Numbered from the stretch's first letter, positions 27,346 to 35,880 are shown. The stretch: DNA of 64,000 nt from JBBATK01 sp039810585 (GCA_039810585.1 JBDHXF010000020.1:1-64000), one strand, 5' to 3'. The notes: generated by a model not told the origin, from the letters alone. Numbers and translations are program-made.

Positions 27346-28653
27346 TTAGTCGCCGATTGAGGCGAAGAGATCAAACTCGGCGGCGTCTTCGATGGTGACG
27401 TCGACGAAGGAGCCGATCGGGAGGTCGCGGGTGGAGCGGATGAAGACTTCGTTGTCGACCTCCGGAGCGTCGTACTGGGTACGACCCTGGAATTCGCCGT
27501 TGATTTTGGCGTCGATCAATACCCGTTGGGTGCTGCCAATAAGGGCTTGGTTTTTCTCGAAGGAAATACTCTTTTGCAGATCCATGATGCGGCTACGACG
27601 TTGCTCTTTGGTTTCGGCGTCGATGGGATCGCCGAGAATGTAGGCATAGGTGTCGTCTTCCTGTGAGTAGGTGAACACACCCAAGCGGTCAAAGCGGGTG
27701 CGTTCGATGAAGTCGCACAGGGCATCCACGTCTTCTTCTCGCTCGTTGGGGTAGCCAACAATGAAGGTGCTGCGCAACCGGATATCGGGCACAGCATCGC
27801 GGATATCGGCAATCAGTGCTTCTGTTGAGCGGGCTGTCATTCCGCGGCGCATGGACTTGAGCACCGAATCCGAAATGTGCTGCAGTGGCATGTCGAGGTA
27901 GGTACAAATGTTCGAGCGTTCGGCGATGACAGGCAAGATGTCCATCGGGAACTTTGCCGGATACGCATACATCAGGCGAATCCACTCGGCACCGTTCACG
28001 TCGCTCATACGGCGCAGCAAATCTGCAAGGTTGCGTTGGCCGTGTGTGTCCATTCCATAGTAGGTGAGGTCTTGAGCGACCACGATAAATTCTTTAACGC
28101 CTTGCGCCACGAGCGACTGCATCTCACTCACAATCTGCTCTTCCGTTTTGGAGCGGTGCTTGCCGCGCATCAGGGGAATTGCGCAGAACGAACAGGGGTG
28201 GTCGCAGCCTTCGCTGATTTTGAGATAGGCAAAGTGCGATGGGGTGGACAGGATGCGTTCACCCATGAGACTATACTTGAGGTTCGGCGATAGGGCTTGG
28301 AGGATTCCTTCGTAAGCCTCTGTTCCGAAGAAGTGATCTACTTCCGGGATTTCCTTTTGCAGATCGGAGCCGTAGCGTTCGCTGAGGCAGCCGGCAACGA
28401 TGAGCTTCTTGAGCGAGCCGCTTCGCTTGAGTTCGGCGGCTTGCAGGATAGTGTTGACGCTTTCTTCCTTTGCCGCATCGATAAAGCCGCAGGTGTTGAT
28501 CACAATCGCATCAGCAGATTCGGCAGAATCGGCTAGTTGCAGGGAATTGGCAGAGAGCTGCCCGGCGAGCAGTTCTGAGTCAACGGTATTCTTGCTGCAC
28601 CCCAGTGTTACAATGTGAACTGAGGGCAGTGGGATTGATGCGGGTTGTGGCAT
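27346..28653 (-). CDS. rimO: Ribosomal protein S12 methylthiotransferase RimO
   Basis: This 435-residue radical-SAM enzyme adds a methylthio group to an aspartate of ribosomal protein S12. The N-terminal MTTase domain has cysteines C19, C55 and C89 for the auxiliary cluster. The radical-SAM motif CDHPCSFC has C150, C154 and C157. A C-terminal TRAM domain ends the protein. The motif ISEGCDHPCSFCAIP and overall length favour RimO over MiaB. TAGTTTTG at 28686-28679 provides a -7-like element 26 bases upstream of the ATG. Confidence 0.95.
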   Translation of the reverse strand: MPQPASIPLPSVHIVTLGCSKNTVDSELLAGQLSANSLQLADSAESADAIVINTCGFIDAAKEESVNTILQAAELKRSGSLKKLIVAGCLSERYGSDLQKEIPEVDHFFGTEAYEGILQALSPNLKYSLMGERILSTPSHFAYLKISEGCDHPCSFCAIPLMRGKHRSKTEEQIVSEMQSLVAQGVKEFIVVAQDLTYYGMDTHGQRNLADLLRRMSDVNGAEWIRLMYAYPAKFPMDILPVIAERSNICTYLDMPLQHISDSVLKSMRRGMTARSTEALIADIRDAVPDIRLRSTFIVGYPNEREEDVDALCDFIERTRFDRLGVFTYSQEDDTYAYILGDPIDAETKEQRRSRIMDLQKSISFEKNQALIGSTQRVLIDAKINGEFQGRTQYDAPEVDNEVFIRSTRDLPIGSFVDVTIEDAAEFDLFASIGD

Positions 28654-28678
28654 GATCGATGGCTTCGTCGTTCTTCTG

Positions 28679-28686
28679 CAAAACTA
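28679..28686 (-). promoter_or_regulatory. rimO: -7 promoter element for rimO
   Basis: The minus strand reads TAGTTTTG, matching TAnnTTTG, 26 bases before the ATG. A TTC-loop hairpin lies just upstream at 28698-28714. Confidence 0.4.
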
Positions 28687-28697
28687 CGAAGACGTTG

Positions 28698-28714
28698 CGC
28701 TGCCGAAGGCAGCG
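28698..28714. repeat. GAA/TTC-loop hairpin
   Basis: CGCTGCC-GAA-GGCAGCG is a perfect 7-bp stem between the 28.8 kb gene and rimO. On the minus strand it reads with a TTC loop, like the other hairpins of the group. It could end the upstream transcript, but there is no T-run. Confidence 0.45.
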
Positions 28715-28792
28715 AGAATAAGAAAGACCTTGAGAGTGACCATTTTGCGCCATTCTCGAGCTTATAGCTCAGCTAAGCCTATGGATAGGAGA

Positions 28793-29152
28793 TTAATCCT
28801 CGGTGGGATCCGGACTTTCCTCGTAGTCTAACGCAAGCACGGCGCGTTTTCCGCATGAGCATAAAACTTCGATGGAGCGGATGTCGTTGTGCTCATCTCG
28901 GTGAACGAGGAAGGTCATCGGGGTGCTGTGGTCGTGCGGGTTGAGGGTGTCGTCCTTCATCACTTCCACCGACGTGGGTGTGTCGATGACGTCTTCCGCC
29001 TTCAGTACAGACTTAGTGGCCTGACTCTGCTGGGTACCGCTTATATCCTTGAGTTTCAGGAAATCGGCGAAGGCACTTACCAGACGTTGTTCTTCGGCTT
29101 CGCGGGTGAAGGAGGCGATGTCGTAATCTTGATGTTCGTTTTGTACAGTCAT
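28793..29152 (-). CDS. Hypothetical acidic protein
   Basis: This 119-residue soluble, acidic protein was not recognised. It has a helical N-terminal part (ASFTREAEEQRLVSAFADFLKLK), a variable middle and a short C-terminal CSCGKRAVLALDYEESPDPTED with a Cys-Ser-Cys pair. It has no signal peptide. It follows the 245-residue unknown protein by 19 bases on the same strand, so the two are likely co-transcribed. The pair faces the divergent ECF sigma gene. A CDS is supported by its length and position, not by homology. Confidence 0.6.
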   Translation of the reverse strand: MTVQNEHQDYDIASFTREAEEQRLVSAFADFLKLKDISGTQQSQATKSVLKAEDVIDTPTSVEVMKDDTLNPHDHSTPMTFLVHRDEHNDIRSIEVLCSCGKRAVLALDYEESPDPTED

Positions 29153-29171
29153 GGTCGTGGTGATGACGTTT

Positions 29172-29909
29172 TCAAATGCCCTGCAACTGCGAGCTCATGC
29201 GATGCTCTGAGTGCGCCGGAGTGGGCTGTAGAGCGGCATCCTGCAAGTACGGTGCACGACGACGAGAGCGAATAGATTCTGCTTGATCCTCGAGGGATTG
29301 TAGAAAATTCTGAGTGTCACGACGCGCAAGCTCGATCATATCGCTTGCGGAATTGATGATAGACTCGGTGACGTCGTGATCGTTGCTCTGGGTAAGTATC
29401 GTGTCGATTTTTGATAGGTACGGATTGCCCCGCTGCACATTTTTCAGTGCGTCCTGCGCCACTTCAGTGGCCGAGCTACAGGAATGCTGTAGGGCAAAGT
29501 GCGCCAGTTGAATCGAGTTGAGTTTCTCTTCAATGGCGTTGAACTTGTCCAACATATTCTGAAAAACTGCCAAAAACGTGGCCGAAATCAAGTCCTGATC
29601 CGATGAGACGTCATCCGTGTTCTGCTCCGATTGCTGCAAAGCCAGACGTTGCTCGTCCATTGCTGCAATCAAGTGATCCATGCCGGTCATCACCAGCATC
29701 GTTTTCAATCGGATATCCCGTTCCGCATCCGGATGCCGTTCTTCCATGGCCAGTCGTCTCAAAAGGTGAATAATTCGTGCGGGCTTCGCCCACAGCTCTG
29801 TAGTGGTGTATCGGCTGCGGAACGAAAAAATTGACGCGGTAGGCGATGACGGAGACTGCCGGGAGCCGAATCGTTGTAAATTCAGGGGAAAGGAGTGACT
29901 TGGCGACAT
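29172..29909 (-). CDS. Hypothetical helical protein
   Basis: This protein of about 245 residues is probably mostly helical and coiled-coil-like from residue 80 onward (QLALQ... NAIEEKLNSIQLAHFALQHSCSSATEVAQDAL). It has no signal peptide or membrane segment. A GTG 16 codons upstream extends the frame, but the ATG at 29909 follows GAGGA and is preferred. Family not recognised. It is 84 bases from the divergent sigma factor start and 19 bases from the next gene, so a role in the same pathway is possible but unproven. Confidence 0.6.
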   Translation of the reverse strand: MSPSHSFPLNLQRFGSRQSPSSPTASIFSFRSRYTTTELWAKPARIIHLLRRLAMEERHPDAERDIRLKTMLVMTGMDHLIAAMDEQRLALQQSEQNTDDVSSDQDLISATFLAVFQNMLDKFNAIEEKLNSIQLAHFALQHSCSSATEVAQDALKNVQRGNPYLSKIDTILTQSNDHDVTESIINSASDMIELARRDTQNFLQSLEDQAESIRSRRRAPYLQDAALQPTPAHSEHRMSSQLQGI

Positions 29910-29993
29910 TTTTTCATCCTCCTGAAACAGAATTTCCACTGCCTTATTATTACTCACGTAGGCAATGTCTCTCCATCATCCTGGTTGAATCGG

Positions 29994-30566
29994 ATGGCAG
30001 CAGATTACAGTACATATACGGAAGCTGAGCTTTACGCCTTACTCTTTGGATCGAAGAGTGAGAAGGATGCCGGATTCCAAGAGATTTACGACCGCACGTC
30101 GTCGCGAATCTTCATGTACTGTCGCAAGATTCTCGGATCCTCTCATGCCGCCGACGATGCCTTCCAGGAAACCTATGCGCTGTTTTTGAAATCGGCCAGT
30201 CCGGACAAGGAAATGACGAACCTTCCGGCCTTTCTGATTCGCATTGCTCGCAATGTATGCCTTCGTATGCGTCAGCGTACGCAGCAGCATGGTGAAGTAA
30301 TGTTTAGTGAGCATTTCTTTGCAGCTCCGGCAGAGACAAGCAGTATGGAGCAAGCAGAGTTGGCAAAGTTGTTGACAATGGCCTTGGACATGTTACCCGA
30401 CGATCAGCGTGAAGCGTTGATTCTTCAGGCCTATGAGGATATGTCCTATCAGGAAATTGCCGACATGATGAACGTTCCCATGACTACTGTGCGAAACTGG
30501 ATTGTGCGTGCAAAACGCAAGCTGCGGGAAGCATTGGAACAGTATTGGTTGGATTATCGCAAATAA
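29994..30566 (+). CDS. ECF-type RNA polymerase sigma factor
   Basis: This 190-residue sigma-70 family extracytoplasmic-function factor directs RNA polymerase to a specific regulon. Region 2 includes SSRIFMYCRKILGSSHAADDAFQETYALF (core binding and -10 recognition). Region 4 is a helix-turn-helix, LPDDQREALILQAYEDMSYQEIADMMNVPMTTVRNWIVRAKRKL. The frame opens upstream at 29895, but the ATG at 29994 gives the usual N-terminus. Its membrane partner gene starts 22 bases downstream, the classic sigma/anti-sigma arrangement. Confidence 0.95.
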   Translation: MAADYSTYTEAELYALLFGSKSEKDAGFQEIYDRTSSRIFMYCRKILGSSHAADDAFQETYALFLKSASPDKEMTNLPAFLIRIARNVCLRMRQRTQQHGEVMFSEHFFAAPAETSSMEQAELAKLLTMALDMLPDDQREALILQAYEDMSYQEIADMMNVPMTTVRNWIVRAKRKLREALEQYWLDYRK

Positions 30567-30588
30567 ACACCGGCCTTTTGGCTTTGTT

Positions 30589-31839
30589 ATGACTGAGAAC
30601 TTTACACCGGCAGATCTGATCTACCTTTACCTTGACGGTGAAGCAGATTCCATGCAGCAAACGACCATGTTTGCCGCACTGGCATCGGATCCGGATTTGC
30701 AACAGGAATTCAGCGAGGCGTTGTCTATGCGACGCGCCTTTGAATTCGAACGCTCCTCTGCCAAACCACCATTATACCTGAGCACGAGAGTGTTTCAAGA
30801 TGCGGGAATACTTCCCAAAGCCGTTGGCGTTGGTGCATTGGGTGGTGGCTTGTGGTTGTGGTTGCGTAAAGCAGCCGTCCCTGTGGGGACGCTTTTGTTA
30901 GGATCGGTCGTGACCTTTTTCGCGATGAATTTGCTGTCGCCGTCGCGCACTCTTCCGACGACACAGCGTGCTGAGCAAATTCCTTCGGCAAGTTCGCAAC
31001 CAACAATTTCTAGCTCGACACAACAGGCTTACGATCAGTCTGCCGGCACGACAGGCTCCGCAGCTACATCGCACGTTCGGTCGGTTAGCTATGTTCGCGA
31101 TCGCGGGTTACATGAACTTCGCACATCGGATAATCATCAGTCCGCTTCGTCCGGCTACGTGAGTCCTCCGAGTGCCACAAACCAAAATGCACTCAACGTA
31201 TCGCCGCAGAATTCGACGGAGAACGACGCCTTGGACGGAACAGAGGGTTTCATCTCGCGTCAGACGCGCATCGCCAGTGCACAAGCGTATGAAGCAAATC
31301 CCTATGCGCGTAAGCTTGATATGGTGTACGTTCCGCTGAGTAACATCAATGTGGGTAAGACAAGCGATTTCAGCGTACAGATCAACATGGCAGGTGCAAA
31401 CATTGCCGGTGTGGTACCCGGTAGTACAAACCCCTCCTTCTTGAGCGACATCGCCGGAACCGTGCTGTATCAAATCGATGAAAAGAATGCTTTGGGATTT
31501 GGCATGAGTAGCGTTCGTCATAACATTTCCGATAACACGAACAATGGCTCTCTGCAGAACCCGAGATTGACAACCTGGACCGTTGAATACCAACGCATCA
31601 GCGCAGACGCTCTGCTGCTGGGCGGTCAAGGCTACCTCTCGCTCGGTGTTGGCCCCTCCTGGAATTCAGGAACGATGATGGGCGTGGGCGACGTCAACTT
31701 GGGATTGAGCTTCCCCATAGCCTTCCTCCGACTCAACACCGGATTTAATGTTCAATCCGTGTGGTATCAGTCGCAAAGTAATGGTCTCAGCACGAACGTG
31801 AAGTCATCGTTCATTTTGGGCTTAGGCTATAACTGGTAA
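30589..31839 (+). CDS. Anti-sigma-like protein with membrane helix and barrel-like C-terminus
   Basis: The protein has 416 residues. The first 60 are helical (ADLIYLYLDGEADSMQQTTMFAALASDPDLQQEFSEAL), like an anti-sigma domain that would bind the sigma factor in the cytoplasm. One or two hydrophobic segments follow (79-92 and about 96-116). Residues 117-250 are a Ser, Thr, Gln-rich linker. The last about 160 residues alternate hydrophobic and polar residues and end in aromatic W, like an outer-membrane beta-barrel. The unusual fusion could couple the outer membrane to the sigma factor. A simple anti-sigma with a soluble periplasmic beta domain is the alternative. Confidence 0.8.
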   Translation: MTENFTPADLIYLYLDGEADSMQQTTMFAALASDPDLQQEFSEALSMRRAFEFERSSAKPPLYLSTRVFQDAGILPKAVGVGALGGGLWLWLRKAAVPVGTLLLGSVVTFFAMNLLSPSRTLPTTQRAEQIPSASSQPTISSSTQQAYDQSAGTTGSAATSHVRSVSYVRDRGLHELRTSDNHQSASSGYVSPPSATNQNALNVSPQNSTENDALDGTEGFISRQTRIASAQAYEANPYARKLDMVYVPLSNINVGKTSDFSVQINMAGANIAGVVPGSTNPSFLSDIAGTVLYQIDEKNALGFGMSSVRHNISDNTNNGSLQNPRLTTWTVEYQRISADALLLGGQGYLSLGVGPSWNSGTMMGVGDVNLGLSFPIAFLRLNTGFNVQSVWYQSQSNGLSTNVKSSFILGLGYNW

Positions 31840-31871
31840 AGTTTCCACGTTCCATTGACGGAAAACCCTGT

Positions 31872-31906
31872 GACCGAATTCATATCGAGTTCGGTCTTTT
31901 TTTTTT
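31872..31906 (+). terminator. Rho-independent terminator of the sigma/anti-sigma operon
   Basis: GACCGAA pairs with TTCGGTC (31872-31878 with 31890-31896) and is followed by ten T. It lies about 30 bases after the stop codon. Confidence 0.9.
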
Positions 31907-32017
31907 GAGCTGCAACAGTCGTGAGTCATAGCTCGAAAGAGTTTCGACCGGTTCGGTTCACCCACGATACTCAAAGCTCTGTGGCTGTGCGGCTACACAA
32001 ATGGCGTGCTGAGACCA

Positions 32018-32093
32018 GCAGACGTTTAGCAGAAGTCATGCAGATGTTCAGCAAAGGCACGCAGACGGTAAGCAGGCAATGAGCAGACCGTCA
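32018..32093. repeat. Seven-unit imperfect 11-bp tandem repeat
   Basis: Units GCAGACGTTTA, GCAGAAGTCAT, GCAGATGTTCA, GCAAAGGCAC, GCAGACGGTAA, GCAGGCAATGA and GCAGACCGTCA follow head to tail. Six are 11 bases long and one is 10. The period is close to one helical turn, so equivalent faces align on one side of the DNA. Eleven is not a codon multiple. Confidence 0.6.
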
Positions 32094-32336
32094 ATACGTG
32101 CATCGCACGTGCGTCGCGCCCGGCGAACGTAATAGCTCAACGTGAATGCGATGAGACTTCGCTCATTCCGAATAATTGTGGATTCAACGTGCGAGCTTTA
32201 GTCCGCGTCGAGTAGTGAGGAATGGGGAAGGTGGTATGTTAACGTAGTCGCGGCGTAGGTACAGCCCAAGATTGAGCACAATGCGTAAAGACGCAGAACG
32301 ATGAGAAACTCAAGGAATGACATTGCTAGTAACGTA

Positions 32337-32373
32337 AAACAAAAACGTCCCGATCGTGCAGATCGGGACGTTT
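32337..32373 (-). terminator. Strong minus-strand terminator of ctpA
   Basis: AAACGTCCCGATC-GTGCA-GATCGGGACGTTT (32343-32373) is a perfect 13-bp stem. On the minus strand it is followed by TTTTTGTTTT. It lies about 100 bases beyond the ctpA stop. Confidence 0.85.
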
Positions 32374-32470
32374 AATGAGAGAGTTGCCGCGTGGATCGAT
32401 GTCCTTCTTTTTACTGAACAAAAGCAAAGACTTAACCGGGTTGTGCACACGCTACGAAAGAATTGACAGT

Positions 32471-34087
32471 TTACTTTAAGTGAGCAACCTGCATCGCTTC
32501 CGGGAACAGGGTCAGCGCTTTTTGCAGTTGTTTATCGGACTTGACGTAGCAGCACATGAAGCCGCTAGCGCCCCAGATACCGTATGCAACACGGCCCTTG
32601 AGTTCGGTACGGATGAAATCTTCATCTTGCTTGTACAGCTTCTCATCCCATTCAACGCCTTTACTCTTTGCGAGATTCTTGATGTCGTTAATCATGGCGT
32701 CGTCAACATCAAAGTCCTTCACAAACTGTTGCATGGTAGCGTATTTGGCGCGTAGAGCCGGACCATGTTCTTTCATGTAGGTGCTCACCACGTAATCTTG
32801 AAACACCCCTTTTGCACGGAGCTGACGGCTGAGCATGTTGATGGTGTCGGATTTCACGAAGTAGTCTGGGGTGATCCCGCCGCCGCCGTACACCTTACGA
32901 CCGCCAATGGTATGAAATACCGGTTTTGTGGAATCTTTTGAATCGGCGTCGTGACTGAGGTTATCGCCTTCGTCGCCCTCTTCACGTCCCACGCCCTGAA
33001 AGTACTTCGTCTTGTCCTTGTAATTTCTCTGGATCAATCGTCCGGACGGAGTGTAGTATCGGGACACGGTCAGGCGGAACGCGGATCCATCACCCAGGTC
33101 ATATTGCTTTTGTACCAATCCTTTGCCGAACGACGTCTCCCCTACGATCAAGCCACGATCCAGATCCTGTACGGCACCGGACACGATTTCCGAAGCAGAG
33201 GCGGAGCCACCGTTGATGAGAATGATGAGCGGCAGTTTTTCGAATTCGCCACCGCTAACGGAGACGCGTTCTTCTTCGAAGTCGGGTCGACGGCACTTGG
33301 TATAGACAAGTTTGTGACCGCCTTCAATAAACTCATCAGCAATCTTGGTCGCTTCATCCATATATCCGCCCGGGTTTCCGCGTAAGTCTAGGACGAGCTT
33401 TTTCATGCCTTCACTTTTGAGCTTGCGAAGAGCATCCACAACTTCAGCGGAGGTGGTGCCGGAGAAGCGATTCACGGAGACAAAGCCAACGTCGGTGCCT
33501 TCAATCATAAAGGAGGCAGACACCGAGTACAACGGAATTTTATCGCGAGTAATAGTGAATTCCAAGGGCTTGGTTTCGCCTTCACGGAGAATCTCCACTT
33601 TTACGATCGTTCCCTTTGGACCACGTAGTTTTTTGGGAACATCTTCGCGGGTAAGTCCAATGGCGCTTTGTCCGTCGATCTTAACAATCTTATCACCCGC
33701 CATAATACCCAGAACCTCACTCGGGCCGCCGTTGATGGCAGTGACGATCGTAATGGTATCGTGCACAACGTCGAACTCTACGCCAATACCGTCGAAGCTG
33801 CCCTTGAAGTCTTCGTCTACCTTCTGCATCTCCTTGGCGGAAATGTACACAGAGTGTGGATCCAGCTCGCTGAGCAGTCCTTTAATAGCCGCCTCAGTGA
33901 GTTTTTGCGTATCCACTTCGTCCACATAAACCTTGGACGCCATGTTGAGGACGGTGCTAAATTTTTGAACTTGGTCGTAAATATTATCGCCGCCCATCAC
34001 TCGATTGCTGATCAGAGAGCCGATGGCAGCGCCGCCGGCAAGCAGACCGATCACGAGAAAAAAGGAGCGGATTTTCGAACTTTTCAT
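32471..34087 (-). CDS. ctpA: C-terminal processing peptidase (S41 family)
   Basis: This 538-residue envelope protease of the S41/CtpA-Prc type has an N-terminal membrane anchor or signal (FFLVIGLLAGGAAIGSLI), a PDZ domain (FDGIGVEFDVVHDTITI ... GDKIVKIDG), and a Ser/Lys catalytic core with GSASASE and SFGKG. It trims C-terminal tails of periplasmic or membrane proteins. Length and domain order are typical for Bacteroidota homologues. TATCTTTG on the minus strand at 34212-34205 may be its -7 element, though 118 bases from the ATG. A strong terminator follows. Confidence 0.95.
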   Translation of the reverse strand: MKSSKIRSFFLVIGLLAGGAAIGSLISNRVMGGDNIYDQVQKFSTVLNMASKVYVDEVDTQKLTEAAIKGLLSELDPHSVYISAKEMQKVDEDFKGSFDGIGVEFDVVHDTITIVTAINGGPSEVLGIMAGDKIVKIDGQSAIGLTREDVPKKLRGPKGTIVKVEILREGETKPLEFTITRDKIPLYSVSASFMIEGTDVGFVSVNRFSGTTSAEVVDALRKLKSEGMKKLVLDLRGNPGGYMDEATKIADEFIEGGHKLVYTKCRRPDFEEERVSVSGGEFEKLPLIILINGGSASASEIVSGAVQDLDRGLIVGETSFGKGLVQKQYDLGDGSAFRLTVSRYYTPSGRLIQRNYKDKTKYFQGVGREEGDEGDNLSHDADSKDSTKPVFHTIGGRKVYGGGGITPDYFVKSDTINMLSRQLRAKGVFQDYVVSTYMKEHGPALRAKYATMQQFVKDFDVDDAMINDIKNLAKSKGVEWDEKLYKQDEDFIRTELKGRVAYGIWGASGFMCCYVKSDKQLQKALTLFPEAMQVAHLK

Positions 34088-34204
34088 GGATGCCTAATGC
34101 AAGTGAGTGATGATGCAGAGAACCGATTGAGTGGCTTGGCTACGTATTGGACTATCAATAAGAATCGCCCGAAGCTATCACTGCAATGATCGGCGGCTAA
34201 ACAG

Positions 34205-34212
34205 CAAAGATA
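34205..34212 (-). promoter_or_regulatory. ctpA: Possible -7 promoter element for ctpA
   Basis: The minus strand reads TATCTTTG, matching TAnnTTTG, but is 118 bases from the ATG. This would give a long leader. Confidence 0.3.
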
Positions 34213-34257
34213 AAGCAGCGCGTGCTGCTACCGAAAGAGCGCCGTGTTAGGAATTTG

Positions 34258-34770
34258 CTAATTCTTGCCTTTATCGCCATCGCCCTCCGGCTTGGCGGGA
34301 TCTTTGGTCTTCGCATAGGGATTGTGCACATACACAGAATACACGACGGGAGACACCACAGAATTGGAGCTAATGGCAATGGTCAGCAAATTCACGCTGT
34401 CGAGCATGTTGACGGTGTTCATTCGAATGAGTATTTCGCCTACTTCCATCGGACGCAGTGGGTTCTGCTGCACGTTGGCACCCGCACAACTGCAGGATGG
34501 GTGGAGTTCGGAAATCGTGAGAGGTACGGCGCCGCGATTAAGGACTTTCACCCTTGCGATAAGGAAGCGTGATGTGTCCATCGTTAGATGCAGCTCCGCA
34601 GGTACCAGCTGCATTTCGGCTTTTGCTTGTACTGCGTTGCTTAGACCGGTGTCTTGAGCCCCCAGAGCCGAGCTGCCAACAACGCCAACAATTACACACA
34701 GAAGAAAGCTCCGAACAAGAAGCGTCGAAGATTTAGCGAGTGGCAAGAAGTCAAACATGGTTAGGGTCAT
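34258..34770 (-). CDS. DUF1573-like exported protein
   Basis: This 170-residue exported protein has a hydrophobic leader ending SSALGAQ. The body resembles DUF1573: a small Ig-like beta domain with LTISELHPSCSCAGANVQQNPLRPMEVGEIL, whose CSCA is the usual hallmark. The C-terminus is Lys/Asp/Gly-rich. Role unknown; such proteins are common in Bacteroidota envelopes. An ATG four codons in (34758) is an alternative start. TAGATTTG on the minus strand at 34831-34824 is a likely -7 element. Confidence 0.8.
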   Translation of the reverse strand: MTLTMFDFLPLAKSSTLLVRSFLLCVIVGVVGSSALGAQDTGLSNAVQAKAEMQLVPAELHLTMDTSRFLIARVKVLNRGAVPLTISELHPSCSCAGANVQQNPLRPMEVGEILIRMNTVNMLDSVNLLTIAISSNSVVSPVVYSVYVHNPYAKTKDPAKPEGDGDKGKN

Positions 34771-34823
34771 CCTTCAAGTCGAGGATAAACGTGGTGAAAA
34801 TGGTGTCGAGTATAAACAGATGA

Positions 34824-34831
34824 CAAATCTA
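34824..34831 (-). promoter_or_regulatory. -7 promoter element for the DUF1573-like gene
   Basis: The minus strand reads TAGATTTG, matching TAnnTTTG, 54 bases before the ATG at 34770. Confidence 0.35.
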
Positions 34832-34900
34832 AGACCAAATTTCAACCCGATCGGATGACAGACAGCTGCCACGCGGTACCAGGACATGCTCTTAGTGTTT

Positions 34901-34933
34901 TTCTTACGCACATGCTTCGCATGTGCGTAAGAA
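34901..34933. repeat. Perfect 15-bp TTC-loop hairpin
   Basis: TTCTTACGCACATGC-TTC-GCATGTGCGTAAGAA lies downstream of msrA. The stem is perfect over 15 bp and continues by wobble and A-T pairs into the flanking T and A runs. It closely resembles the hairpin at 41819-41845. Confidence 0.6.
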
Positions 34934-34986
34934 GAATCTTCTGCGAGGGGCTCAGTTCTCGAAGTTCAGACGGAACGGGATGAGAT

Positions 34987-35673
34987 CTAATGAGAGTTGG
35001 TCGGTTGTTCGGGATGTTTCTTCAATTTGTCTTTAAAGACTTTTTGAAACTTCTCGACCTTCGGTTTGATGACAAAAGAGCAATAAGGCTGCGATCCGTT
35101 TTCGTTGAAGTAGTTCTGATGGTAATCTTCAGCGGCATAGAACACGGTGAAGGGAACAATTTCCGTGACAACCGGATCGGGCCACACGTGTTGGTCGTTG
35201 AGTTCCTTCTTGTATTTCTCTGCCAACTCCTTTTGCATTTCGTTGTGATAGAAGATAGCGGACCGATACTGAGTTCCCACGTCGTGTCCCTGACGGTTTA
35301 GCGTCGTGGGATCATGAGTTTGCCAGAAGGCTTGCAGAAGCTCGTCGTAGCTGATGAGCGATGGATCGTACACGATTTGGCATACTTCGGCGTGACCGGT
35401 GGTGCCGGTGCAGACTTCCTTGTAGCTGGGATGAGGAACGGTGCCACCGGAGAATCCGGAGGTGACGCTGATCACACCCTCGAGTTGTTGAAAAACTGCT
35501 TCGACGCACCAAAAACAACCGGCGCCGAAGGTTGCGGTATCACGTTGTTGGCTCATACGTTCGTGAGTTGGGTTGGAGAGTTTAGGGACAAGAACATCGT
35601 GAGGCTGACTGCGAGCACAGGATGATACCAATGCGACGCAGATAACACTCAGGGTGCAAAATAGACCTTTCAT
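34987..35673 (-). CDS. msrA: Peptide methionine sulfoxide reductase MsrA, lipoprotein form
   Basis: This 228-residue enzyme reduces methionine-S-sulfoxide in oxidised proteins. The active-site GCFWC (C53, C56) and downstream CQIVYDP and HDPTTLNRQGHDVGTQYRSAIFY are typical. Unusually, it has an N-terminal lipoprotein signal with lipobox LVSSC (C19), so it should sit in the envelope rather than the cytoplasm. Resolving cysteines in the C-terminus are not evident, so regeneration may use C56 or a partner. It lies between the DUF1573-like gene and divergent carA. Confidence 0.95.
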   Translation of the reverse strand: MKGLFCTLSVICVALVSSCARSQPHDVLVPKLSNPTHERMSQQRDTATFGAGCFWCVEAVFQQLEGVISVTSGFSGGTVPHPSYKEVCTGTTGHAEVCQIVYDPSLISYDELLQAFWQTHDPTTLNRQGHDVGTQYRSAIFYHNEMQKELAEKYKKELNDQHVWPDPVVTEIVPFTVFYAAEDYHQNYFNENGSQPYCSFVIKPKVEKFQKVFKDKLKKHPEQPTNSH

Positions 35674-35839
35674 ATGCGTAGTCCTATGCTAAAGTCAGGA
35701 AGATAGTGCGGTTGCCGATGCTTCGGCAAAGGGGACGGATCAAGTCGGATCTTCGTGGATGTGAGATGTCATCGATAATGCGCAGCACGCTAAATGGCCG
35801 TGTCATGCAAAAGCCTCGGATCGTTGCCTCTCTTCTTCG

Positions 35840-35847
35840 TACATTTG
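35840..35847 (+). promoter_or_regulatory. carA: -7 promoter element for carA
   Basis: TACATTTG matches TAnnTTTG and ends 34 bases before the carA ATG, as for leuS. Confidence 0.45.
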
Positions 35848-35880
35848 CGTCTGCACAGTACACACCTTCCATTTCGTCTC

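Larger units (their letters stand above)
31907..32470. other. 564-base gene-free region with phased repeat and terminator
   Basis: No gene is seen between the sigma operon and ctpA, which converge. It holds a seven-unit 11-bp repeat (32018-32093), a small hairpin ACGTGC-ATC-GCACGT (32096-32110), ATGAG/CTCAT near 32150, and the ctpA terminator. The remaining sequence shows nothing clear. Confidence 0.5.

Noticed and set aside
32018..32093. CRISPR-like array
   Set aside because: Units are 11 bases with no spacers, and no cas genes are nearby, so it is a simple phased repeat.
35794..35880. N-terminal extension of carA
   Set aside because: The added residues do not look like CarA, and the ATG at 35881 with a -7 element 34 bases upstream matches the family start.
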